A stretch of DNA of 6,318 nucleotides from Pseudomonadota bacterium (GTDB taxonomy: Bacteria; Pseudomonadota; Gammaproteobacteria; Burkholderiales; Nitrosomonadaceae), in assembly GCA_018240935.1 (NCBI GenBank), contig JAFEEV010000128.1, positions 1 through 6,318 on the forward strand. Reading direction: 5' to 3'. The notes beneath the pieces were generated by a model. The model saw only the letters and a list, made by a program, of their open reading frames with translations, did no database searches and was not told the origin of the DNA. This document shows, in pieces, positions 1-5,763 of the stretch. The translations under genes were made by a program, and so were the position numbers. Position 1 is the stretch's first letter. Every line of letters starts with the position of its first letter.

Positions 1-68
1 GAGGTGCGCCCGTAACATACAAAATGATTGCTGAAAGAACTCTGCTGTCACAAAAACATGAGATTTTC

Positions 69-107
69 GGCGAGTTTGATTGTCCTCTGCGCATCTCGGC
101 CTTTTTT
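69..107 (+). terminator. Possible Rho-independent terminator of an upstream gene
   Basis: GGCGAG at 69-74 can pair with CTCGGCC at 95-101 (six pairs with one bulged G), followed directly by six Ts at 102-107. The loop is large, about 20 nt, so the hairpin is weak; an outer GAGAT (60-64) / ATCTC (93-97) pairing is a competing fold. If real, it would end a plus-strand gene lying left of the window, for example one ending at the TAA at 13-15. The T-run also overlaps the proposed -35 box of the next operon. Confidence 0.28.
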
Positions 108-134
108 ACAATGAGAATATCTGAAGAATCTAAG
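105..134 (+). promoter_or_regulatory. Candidate sigma-70 promoter for the ABC transporter operon
   Basis: TTTACA at 105-110 matches the -35 consensus at five of six positions. TCTAAG at 129-134 matches the -10 consensus at four of six. The spacer is 18 nt. Transcription would start near 140, leaving a 5' leader of about 80 nt before the ATG at 220. This is the best pair seen by eye in the leader, but A+T-rich DNA gives such matches easily, so it is only a candidate. Confidence 0.3.
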
Positions 135-187
135 AAATATCACTGTTTTTCAGAGCCTCCCTAGGTACTAAAAAAAGAAACTTGTTG

Positions 188-223
188 ATGAAACCACTCA
201 ATCCAAGGAACACTGTTGTATGA
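188..223 (+). other. 11-codon leader mini-ORF overlapping the ATPase start
   Basis: An ATG at 188 opens an 11-codon frame (MKPLNPRNTVV) whose TGA at 221-223 overlaps the ATPase start in an ATGA arrangement. The ribosome binding site of the ATPase (AAGGAA, 205-210) lies inside it. The mini-ORF itself has only a weak purine stretch upstream (AAAAAAAGAAA, about 170-180). It could couple translation to the ATPase, or be chance. Its codons show no attenuator-like run of one amino acid. Confidence 0.2.
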
Positions 224-948
224 CTGATGAAACAGCTGCCTTAGTCTTATCGGCGCACAATCTGTGGCGTAAGTATGGTCATCGCGTTGCCGTGCATGAA
301 GTTAATTTGCAATTGAAGCGCGGCGAAGTGCTGGGATTGCTTGGTCCTAACGGTGCGGGCAAAAGCACCACATTACGCATGTTGACGGGTAATTTGGCGC
401 CGAGTAACGGCAGTATTTCGATTTGCGGTATCGATTTACTGGAAAAACCGCGGGAAGCCAAATCTCATGTGGGTTTTTTGCCCGAGGTTCCGCCGCTTTA
501 TTTGGACATGACGGTGGACGAGTATCTGCTGTTTGCCGCGCGGCTGCACCATGTCGACAAAAAATCAATCAAATCGGCGCTGAGAAATGTAAAACAACGC
601 TGTGGCCTGGAGCATCACGGCAGGGATTTGCTCGGTACGTTATCGAAAGGTTATCAGCAACGTGCCGGCATTGCGCAAGCCATTATTCATCATCCGGATG
701 TGATTATTCTCGACGAGCCGACGGTAGGGCTTGATCCGAATCAGATGCGCGAGATCCGTGCGTTGATCCGGGAATTGAGCAGAGACAGCAGCGTGATTTT
801 GTCGACCCATATTCTGTCCGAGGTGGAAAATGTTTGCGACCGGGTGCAGCTCATGCATAAGGGCAGCGTGGTATTCGATCAAACCGTGGCGCAATTGCAT
901 CAGCAGGGTTACAACCTGGAGATGGTTTTTACACAGCTGACTCAATGA
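220..948 (+). CDS. ABC transporter ATP-binding protein, GldA-like
   Basis: This is the cytoplasmic ATPase subunit of an ABC-2 type transporter; it would bind and hydrolyse ATP to drive the permease encoded next. The 242-residue length is typical of a single nucleotide-binding domain. Visible motifs in order are Walker A GPNGAGKST (residues 42-50), a Q-loop region FLPEVPPLY (87-94) with Glu in place of Gln, signature LSKGYQQR (141-148), Walker B and D-loop VIILDEPTVGLDP (161-173), and the switch His in STH (195-197). The Glu Q-loop and LSKGY signature are, from family knowledge, usual for the GldA/CcmA-like multidrug/gliding branch, so the enzyme looks intact. The start is supported by AAGGAA at 205-210, nine bases before the ATG. 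It is first in a close-packed operon. The substrate cannot be read from the ATPase; 'GldA-like' names the family and does not imply gliding. Confidence 0.95.
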   Translation: MTDETAALVLSAHNLWRKYGHRVAVHEVNLQLKRGEVLGLLGPNGAGKSTTLRMLTGNLAPSNGSISICGIDLLEKPREAKSHVGFLPEVPPLYLDMTVDEYLLFAARLHHVDKKSIKSALRNVKQRCGLEHHGRDLLGTLSKGYQQRAGIAQAIIHHPDVIILDEPTVGLDPNQMREIRALIRELSRDSSVILSTHILSEVENVCDRVQLMHKGSVVFDQTVAQLHQQGYNLEMVFTQLTQ

Positions 949-971
949 GCGAACCGGGATTTTCAAGATGA
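945..971 (+). other. 8-codon mini-ORF bridging ATPase and permease genes
   Basis: The 19-bp gap between ATPase and permease is spanned by an ATG frame encoding MSEPGFSR. Its ATG overlaps the ATPase stop (ATGA, 945-948) and its TGA overlaps the permease start (ATGA, 968-971). The only Shine-Dalgarno-like sequence for the permease, GGGA at 956-959, lies within it. This could pass terminating ribosomes from one gene to the next; it may equally be coincidence. Confidence 0.2.
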
Positions 972-1711
972 TTGCCGCCATTATCCGTAAAGAGTTGCAC
1001 ATGCTATTTATTTCGCCGCTTGCCTGGTTGTTGCTGGCGCTGATTCAGGCTGTGTCGGCGTGGGTTTTTCTGGTGCGTTTGGATGCGTTTCTGGGAATTC
1101 AACCGCAATTGCTGCAAATCGCCAATCCTCCGGGAATTACCGAAGTCATCGTTGCTCCGGTATTTATGATCGCGGCAGTACTGTTGCTCGTGATTACGCC
1201 ATTATTATCGATGCGGCTGCTGGCCGAGGAGCGCCGCAACCACACGCTGACACTTCTGATGTCAGCACCTGTTTCGATCGCCGATATTGTGCTGGGCAAG
1301 TTTTTGAGTCTCATGCTGTTTTTCTTGGCTGTCATCATTTTGCTGGTGACGTTGTGTTTTTCGCTACGCACCGGCGGTGCGCTGGATTTTGGTTTATTGC
1401 TCAGCAATTCGCTGGGTTTGTGTTTGCTCGCGGCGTGTTTTTCCGCGCTCGGATTGTACGTTTCAAGCCTGACGGTGCAACCGGTCATTGCGGCGGCGGG
1501 CTCTCTGGGGATATTGTTGGGATTGTGGCTGATTGATCTGGCGAGCGACACAACGGCTGGATGGTTGCACTATTTTTCTTTATTGAAGCATTTCGGCTAC
1601 TTCAATCAAGGTCTGATCGATACTTTTAGTATGGCTTATTTTATTTTGTTCACGGTTACTTTCCTGGTGCTGACGATCCGCCGGCTGGATGGGGAACGCT
1701 TGCATGGCTGA
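968..1711 (+). CDS. ABC-2 type permease, GldF-like
   Basis: This is the inner-membrane subunit of the transporter, partner of the preceding ATPase. The 247-residue protein shows about six hydrophobic segments, near residues 17-36, 58-81, 112-133, 141-168, 172-190 and 221-238, matching the usual six-helix ABC-2 layout. After the second helix comes the cytoplasmic stretch SMRLLAEERRNHTLTLLMSA (81-100), with the conserved 'aEERr.gTl.lLl..P' pattern characteristic of ABC-2 permeases of the NosY/GldF type. The start is 19 bp after the ATPase stop; GGGA at 956-959, eight bases before the ATG, is a modest ribosome binding site. The 3' end overlaps the next gene by 8 bp if that gene starts at 1704. 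The family assignment is firm; the transported substrate is unknown. Confidence 0.92.
   Translation: MIAAIIRKELHMLFISPLAWLLLALIQAVSAWVFLVRLDAFLGIQPQLLQIANPPGITEVIVAPVFMIAAVLLLVITPLLSMRLLAEERRNHTLTLLMSAPVSIADIVLGKFLSLMLFFLAVIILLVTLCFSLRTGGALDFGLLLSNSLGLCLLAACFSALGLYVSSLTVQPVIAAAGSLGILLGLWLIDLASDTTAGWLHYFSLLKHFGYFNQGLIDTFSMAYFILFTVTFLVLTIRRLDGERLHG
1691..1695 (+). promoter_or_regulatory. Ribosome binding site that fixes the GldG-like start
   Basis: GGGGA lies eight bases before the ATG at 1704. The alternative in-frame ATG at 1689 has no purine-rich sequence at a suitable distance (its upstream DNA reads GATCCGCCGGCTGG). The later start is therefore preferred and gives an 8-bp overlap with the permease gene. 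Confidence 0.6.
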
Positions 1712-3071
1712 GTTGAACAAAAAAATGCAGCGCCATTACCGGATGCACAACGGCTTTTTTATCGTTTTGCTGCTGTTGCTGGTTTTTTTGCTCGGCTATC
1801 TTGCGCAGCAGACCCGGCAGCAGTGGGACGTCAGTCAGAACGGACGCAATAGCTTAAGCGAAGCCAGCATCGAAATACTGCAAAAATTGCAAGGACCGGT
1901 GCAAGTAACCGCATACGCTTCTGAACAAGATGCGCAACTGGGCGATATCCGCCGGATTATTACCGACTTTATTGCGCTGTATCAGCGGGTGAAACCGGAT
2001 CTTTCCTTGACGTTCGTTGATCCGGTGGAACAGCCCGTCCTGGCGCAGGAAGCGGATGTGCATGTCAACGGTGAGCTGGTCATCCGGTTCAACCAGCGGA
2101 TCGAACATCTGACGGCCATCAACGAACAGGTATTTTCCAATGCTTTGATGCGGCTGGCGCGCGGAGAAGATAAGCTGGTCGTTGAGTTAAGCGGTCATGG
2201 CGAACGCAGGCTGGACGGCAGCGCCAATTATGATTTGGGAGAATTCGGCCGCCATTTGCGTATCAATGGTTTTAACAATCGGCAATTGAATCTTGCCATC
2301 GCAACGGATATTCCCGCCGCGCATGCCAGCACGCTGCTGATTGCTTCGCCGCAGACCGATTTGCTGCCGGGAGAAGTGGAAAAGCTGTTGAATTATATCG
2401 ATCGCGGCGGTAACTTGCTGTGGCTGGTTGATCAGGAATCGTTGCGCGGCTTGCAGCCCTTGGCGGAAAAATTGCGTTTGACGCTGACGCCCGGCGTTGT
2501 CGCCGATCCGCAAGCGGTACAGCTCAAAGCGCCGATTACTTTTGCGCTGGGTGCGATCTACGGGCCGCATGTGATAACCAGGGATTTTGACTACATAACC
2601 GTGTTTCCCTTTGCGCGCCAGCTTACGATCGATGAGAACGAGGAATGGCATAGCGTTGCTCTGGTTGAAGCGGCGCAGCAAGGGTGGGTCGAAAGCGGGG
2701 ATTTGAATGGTGAAATCTCATTTGATCAGGATGCGGATGTGCCGGGACCGGTCAGTATTGCGGTAGCGTTGTCGCGCAATATCGAGGATCGCGAACAGCG
2801 TATTGTCGTCATCGGCAGCGGGCATTTTCTAGCGAACACGTATCTGGGCAACGGCAGTAATCTGGACTTTGGCGTCAACTTGATCAATTGGCTCACTGGC
2901 GATGAAGAATTGATCGTGATTCAGCCGCGCGCAACGCTCGACAGCAATTTGGTTTTAAGTGAATTTGAACTGACGCTGATCGCGTTCGGTTTTCTGATCG
3001 TACTGCCTTTCTTGTTCCTGGCAAGCGGGATCGTGATCTGGTGGCGCCGGCGGAGGAAAACAGGATCATGA
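1704..3071 (+). CDS. GldG-like ABC transporter auxiliary protein (ABC_transp_aux)
   Basis: This 455-residue membrane-anchored accessory subunit has a short basic N-terminus, a transmembrane helix at about 18-35, a large soluble region expected outside the cytoplasm, and a second helix at about 424-447 followed by WWRRRRK, which should stay in the cytoplasm. The soluble part fits the GldG/IFT52-type fold: ELSGHGER (161-168) matches the conserved 'GHGE' motif, LLIASPQTDLLPGEVEKLLN (211-230) followed by YIDRGGNLLWLVD (231-243) is the most recognisable block, and GSGHFLAN (371-378) with NLINWL (392-397) matches the C-terminal block. Length and topology are normal, with no sign of truncation. It overlaps the permease gene by 8 bp and the DUF4340 gene by ATGA, so it is likely translated with both. 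Its function is not defined biochemically; it presumably assists the transporter in the periplasm. An in-frame ATG at 1689 would add five residues. Confidence 0.88.
   Translation: MAELNKKMQRHYRMHNGFFIVLLLLLVFLLGYLAQQTRQQWDVSQNGRNSLSEASIEILQKLQGPVQVTAYASEQDAQLGDIRRIITDFIALYQRVKPDLSLTFVDPVEQPVLAQEADVHVNGELVIRFNQRIEHLTAINEQVFSNALMRLARGEDKLVVELSGHGERRLDGSANYDLGEFGRHLRINGFNNRQLNLAIATDIPAAHASTLLIASPQTDLLPGEVEKLLNYIDRGGNLLWLVDQESLRGLQPLAEKLRLTLTPGVVADPQAVQLKAPITFALGAIYGPHVITRDFDYITVFPFARQLTIDENEEWHSVALVEAAQQGWVESGDLNGEISFDQDADVPGPVSIAVALSRNIEDREQRIVVIGSGHFLANTYLGNGSNLDFGVNLINWLTGDEELIVIQPRATLDSNLVLSEFELTLIAFGFLIVLPFLFLASGIVIWWRRRRKTGS
3052..3057 (+). promoter_or_regulatory. Ribosome binding site that fixes the DUF4340 start
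   Basis: GGAGGA, a near-perfect Shine-Dalgarno sequence, sits ten bases before the ATG at 3068, which overlaps the previous stop as ATGA. A longer in-frame reading from GTG at 3041 would place this site inside the coding sequence, so it argues for 3068. Confidence 0.65.
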
Positions 3072-3931
3072 CGCACCACGCGCGGCTGAATTTAATCATG
3101 ACCGCCACGATCATCGTTTTGATCGTGTTTGTGTACTTTAGGCCGCAATCTCCCGAAAAAACGGAATATCCGGTGGCGGACGAATCGGCCGAGGCTGTGC
3201 GGTATTTGCGCATCGTCAGGCAGCAGCAGGAAATTGCACTCAAGCGGCAGGACGGCCAATGGTACCTGGTAAAACCGGCGCAGATCAGGGCTGACGACGA
3301 GAAGGTTGGGAAAATTCTGGAAATTCTGCAAGCGCGCAGTCAACAGCGTTTCGCGAAAGCCGATTTGGGACGCTTCGGCTTGGAGCATCCGCATGCACAA
3401 TTAACCATCGGCGATACACATTTTGATTTTGGCGGATTTGCGCCAACCACGCACCAGCAATATGTAGCAACCGGAAATCATGTCTATTTGCTGGCGCCGC
3501 GCTATGCATTGGCATTGCCGCGCAACGCCAGCGATTTGGTTAATCCCCAGCTGTTCGTTGCCGGTGAAATTCCGGTCAAATTTAAGTTACTGCATGAAGA
3601 GGTGGCGTTTCAGAATGGAGATTGGCGTGTGACATCGCAGCATGCAGCCGAAGCATTGAATGCGGAAATGCTGAAACATTGGGTCGAATTGTGGCAAAGC
3701 GCGCGCGCTGCTGAGCTGAAAATGACCGCCGAACTGGATTCTGATTTTGCCGAAACCGGTTCAATAAAAATCGATTTGCAAGATGAACGGGAAATCAGCT
3801 TGAAAGTCCTGCAAAATCAATCGTCAATAGTTTTGCTGCGCGTGCAGGAAGGGATCGGCTATCAATTTCCACTCGAGACCGGCCGTCAATTGCTCGATCC
3901 CAACACATTCGTAAAACAGCAGCTACAATAG
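3068..3931 (+). CDS. DUF4340 domain-containing membrane-anchored protein
   Basis: This is a 287-residue protein with one N-terminal helix (about 8-24, ending VFVYFRPQ) and a soluble remainder expected in the periplasm. The DUF4340 pattern is visible: a 'W.L..P....AD...V..IL..L' stretch (GQWYLVKPAQIRADDEKVGK, near residues 63-82), then ADLGRFGLEHPHAQLTIG about 15 residues further on, a FGGFAPTTHQQYVA segment, and VYLLAPRYA. No catalytic motif is apparent. From family knowledge DUF4340 genes commonly follow GldG-like genes, as here, which suggests a physical partner of the transporter. The chosen ATG overlaps the GldG-like stop (ATGA) and has GGAGGA ten bases upstream; a GTG at 3041 would give a 296-residue form. 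mutM follows after three bases. The biochemical role is unknown. Confidence 0.83.
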   Translation: MTHHARLNLIMTATIIVLIVFVYFRPQSPEKTEYPVADESAEAVRYLRIVRQQQEIALKRQDGQWYLVKPAQIRADDEKVGKILEILQARSQQRFAKADLGRFGLEHPHAQLTIGDTHFDFGGFAPTTHQQYVATGNHVYLLAPRYALALPRNASDLVNPQLFVAGEIPVKFKLLHEEVAFQNGDWRVTSQHAAEALNAEMLKHWVELWQSARAAELKMTAELDSDFAETGSIKIDLQDEREISLKVLQNQSSIVLLRVQEGIGYQFPLETGRQLLDPNTFVKQQLQ

Positions 3932-3934
3932 CCG

Positions 3935-4765
3935 ATGCCGGAATTGCCTGAAGTCGAGACTACGCGGCGTGGAATTGCGCCTCATTTGGCGGGAAAAACG
4001 ATTGCGCAAGTTGTAATCCGGAATTCCCGGTTGCGTTGGCCGGTGCCGGATGAATTGCCGTCATTGTTGCCAGGACTCACAATCCGGAGGGTAACGCGGC
4101 GCGCAAAATATCTGTTGCTGGATTGCGATGCGGGTACTTTGCTCATTCATTTGGGAATGTCGGGAAGTTTGCGTATACTTTCCGCAAAATCAGGGCATGG
4201 CAATGAATCGCCGCACAAGCACGATCATTTTGATCTGATTTTGCGCGATCAAACGATTCTGAGATTGCGCGATCCGCGCCGTTTTGGCGCGGTATTGTGG
4301 CAGGCGGGCGATGGTTTGCAGCATCCGCTGTTATTGAATCTCGGGCCGGAGCCTTTGACGGCTGATTTCAGCGCGGCGCAGTTATTCGAGAAAACCAGAG
4401 GCAGCCGCACCGCCATCAAACAAACCTTGATGAACCATCATGTGGTGGCGGGTGTCGGGAATATTTATGCGAACGAAGCTTTGTTTTTGGCCGGGATCAA
4501 TCCTAAAACCGCCGCTGGCAGAATCGCATTGCCGCGTTATGAAATACTGGTGCAAGCGGTGAAACAAACGTTGCAACGGGCGATCGAAGCAGGTGGCAGC
4601 ACATTGCGCGATTTTGTTCACAGCGACGGTAGCTCGGGCTATTTTCAGCAGCAATATTGGGTTTACGGGCGTGCCGGACAACCGTGCAAAAAATGTGCAG
4701 GTGTCATTAAACACATCCGGCAAGGTCAGCGTTCCAGCTTTTATTGCCCGGCTTGCCAGCGTTGA
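3935..4765 (+). CDS. mutM: Formamidopyrimidine-DNA glycosylase (Fpg/MutM)
   Basis: This base-excision repair enzyme removes 8-oxoguanine and formamidopyrimidines and cleaves the resulting abasic site by beta/delta elimination. The 276 residues carry all hallmarks: N-terminal MPELPEVETTRRG, where Pro2 becomes the catalytic N-terminal amine and Glu3 the proton donor; catalytic-site Lys58 in RRAKYLLL; lesion-stabilising loop residues Met75 (HLGMSGSL), Arg115 and Phe117 (DPRRFG); helix-two-turn-helix around VVAGVGNIYANEALF (170-184); and a C-terminal zinc finger with Cys251, Cys254, Cys271 and Cys274, including Arg266 that contacts DNA. The loop at about 84-95 is a few residues longer than in the E. 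coli protein (269 residues). The ATG is three bases after the DUF4340 stop and has no good ribosome binding site, so translation probably depends on coupling to the upstream gene. Its link with the transporter operon looks positional rather than functional. Confidence 0.97.
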   Translation: MPELPEVETTRRGIAPHLAGKTIAQVVIRNSRLRWPVPDELPSLLPGLTIRRVTRRAKYLLLDCDAGTLLIHLGMSGSLRILSAKSGHGNESPHKHDHFDLILRDQTILRLRDPRRFGAVLWQAGDGLQHPLLLNLGPEPLTADFSAAQLFEKTRGSRTAIKQTLMNHHVVAGVGNIYANEALFLAGINPKTAAGRIALPRYEILVQAVKQTLQRAIEAGGSTLRDFVHSDGSSGYFQQQYWVYGRAGQPCKKCAGVIKHIRQGQRSSFYCPACQR

Positions 4766-4883
4766 TAGGGTGCAGGGCTAAGGAGCCGCTGATTAATCCG
4801 GCGAACATGATGAAGCGATAGGTGTACGGAACGCAGTGCCGGACCTATCAACAAGATAGACAAGGTTTATTGAGAAAGGTCAT
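4766..4883 (+). other. 118-bp mutM-proC spacer rich in dyad symmetry
   Basis: No convincing gene lies here. It holds an orphan Shine-Dalgarno-like AAGGAG (4780-4785), an imperfect palindrome CCG-CT-GATTAATC-CGG (4786-4801), a CCGGC (4798-4802) / GCCGG (4838-4842) pair and a strong 7-bp inverted repeat (4817-4849). The proC ribosome binding site, GAGAAAGG at 4872-4879, lies at its right end. I see no clear sigma-70 promoter, although proC would be expected to need one. The density of short inverted repeats is compatible with a small repeated element or a structured leader. Confidence 0.45.
4817..4849. repeat. Inverted repeat (hairpin) between mutM and proC
   Basis: GATAGGT at 4817-4823 pairs perfectly with ACCTATC at 4843-4849. 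CGG (4827-4829) with CCG (4839-4841) extends the stem past a small asymmetric bulge to a 9-nt loop. No T-run follows on either strand, so it is not a standard Rho-independent terminator. It ends 34 bp before the proC start, so it could sit in the proC leader RNA, be an operator, or be part of a dispersed repeat. Confidence 0.55.
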
Positions 4884-5696
4884 ATGAACATTACATTCAT
4901 TGGCGGCGGGAACATGGCGTCCGCTTTAATCAGCGGATTACTGCAGCAAGGTTATGGCGCGGAGCAGTTGCGTGTGGTCGAGATCAATGCGGAAAGCCGT
5001 GACAAGCTCAAGCAAGCATTCGGTATTTCGGCGGTCGCCGATCTTGCTGACGGAATAGCCAATAGCGATGTCATTGTATTGTCGGTCAAACCGCAGCAGT
5101 TATTCGAGTTGACGCAGAAACTGGCGCCGCTATTGAGCAATCAATTGATCATATCGATTGCCGCGGGGATTCGCGCAGCCGATTTGATACGCTGGCTGGG
5201 CGGTTATCAGCGGGTGGTGCGGGCGATGCCCAATACGCCGTCGCTGGTGCGTTCCGGCGTTACCGGTCTGTATGCAGCCGCTGGTAACAGTGATTCGGAT
5301 AGAAAAAATGCCGGATCGATTCTTGCTGCTGTGGGTTCGACACTTTGGGTTGACGATGAGGAAATGCTGCATGCCGTGACGGCGATTTCCGGCAGCGGTC
5401 CTGCTTATGTATTTTACTTTATCGAAGCGATGCAACAGGCGGCGATAGAATTGGGCTTGACAGCGGCGCAAGCGCGGCAGCTCAGCGTGCAGACATTTGC
5501 CGGAGCCAGCAAACTGGCCGGCACCAGCGCTGAAGATGCGGCGACATTGCGCGCCCGGGTAACCTCCAAAGGCGGCACGACCGAGCAGGCGATACTGGCT
5601 ATGGAAAAAAATGATATTAAGTGTAAGATCACAGCTGCCATTCATGCCGCCTACAAGCGTTCACGGGAATTAAGCGATGAATTCGGCAAAATATGA
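4884..5696 (+). CDS. proC: Pyrroline-5-carboxylate reductase
   Basis: This cytosolic enzyme catalyses the last step of proline biosynthesis, reducing 1-pyrroline-5-carboxylate to L-proline with NAD(P)H. The 270 residues are the usual length. The N-terminal Rossmann fold begins with ITFIGGGNMASALISGLL (3-20), which contains the dinucleotide-binding glycines; VKPQ (68-71), SIAAGI (91-96) and RAMPNTP (113-119) are conserved family blocks. The C-terminal helical, dimer-forming domain has the signature AISGSGPAYVFYFIEA (167-182) and the substrate-binding SKGGTTEQAI (228-237). All are intact. The start is supported by GAGAAAGG at 4872-4879. proC next to yggT is a widespread proteobacterial arrangement (for example in Pseudomonas), but the usual upstream partner yggS is not adjacent here; mutM takes that place. 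Confidence 0.97.
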   Translation: MNITFIGGGNMASALISGLLQQGYGAEQLRVVEINAESRDKLKQAFGISAVADLADGIANSDVIVLSVKPQQLFELTQKLAPLLSNQLIISIAAGIRAADLIRWLGGYQRVVRAMPNTPSLVRSGVTGLYAAAGNSDSDRKNAGSILAAVGSTLWVDDEEMLHAVTAISGSGPAYVFYFIEAMQQAAIELGLTAAQARQLSVQTFAGASKLAGTSAEDAATLRARVTSKGGTTEQAILAMEKNDIKCKITAAIHAAYKRSRELSDEFGKI

Positions 5697-5752
5697 AGTG
5701 AAAGCATGCAATGTATCGTCAGCAATTTTTTAATCATCAGTTTTAGTTTTTT

Positions 5753-5757
5753 GGGAA
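5753..5757 (+). promoter_or_regulatory. Ribosome binding site of yggT
   Basis: GGGAA lies six bases before the ATG at 5764, at the end of the 67-bp proC-yggT gap. The rest of that gap (5697-5752) is T-rich with runs at 5726-5731 and 5747-5752 but no GC stem, so I do not call a terminator; proC and yggT may share a transcript. Confidence 0.5.
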
Positions 5758-5763
5758 ATTGTT

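Noticed and set aside
1..94. Minus-strand frame from an ATG at 94 leading out of the left edge
   Set aside because: About 31 codons with only a weak AAGG upstream; the visible peptide resembles nothing known, so a divergent gene cannot be supported.
1060..1536. 158-codon plus-strand frame overlapping the permease gene
   Set aside because: It is an alternative frame of the permease; the encoded protein lacks membrane segments or motifs, while the permease frame shows clear ABC-2 features.
1689..1703. Upstream ATG for the GldG-like gene
   Set aside because: It has no ribosome binding site at a suitable distance, whereas the ATG at 1704 has GGGGA eight bases upstream.
2187..2681. 164-codon open frame on the minus strand inside the GldG-like gene
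   Set aside because: It is an antisense shadow of a well-supported coding sequence, with no family resemblance and no separate regulatory context.
3041..3067. GTG start for the DUF4340 gene
   Set aside because: It would overlap the previous gene by 31 bp and put the strong GGAGGA site inside the gene; the ATG at 3068 with ATGA overlap is the better start.
4593..4781. 62-codon plus-strand frame over the mutM 3' end
   Set aside because: It is a shadow frame over the conserved MutM zinc-finger coding region.
4822..4887. 21-codon GTG frame ending in an ATGA overlap with proC
   Set aside because: It has no ribosome binding site and runs through the inverted repeat; the ATGA overlap is automatic because proC codon 2 begins with A.
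5130..5645. 171-codon open frame on the minus strand inside proC
   Set aside because: It lies wholly within a canonical proC, its protein is low-complexity-like with no recognisable domain, and open antisense frames of this size are common in such codon usage.
5720..5752. T-rich stretch after proC as a terminator
   Set aside because: The T-runs have no GC-rich stem before them, so an intrinsic terminator is not supported.
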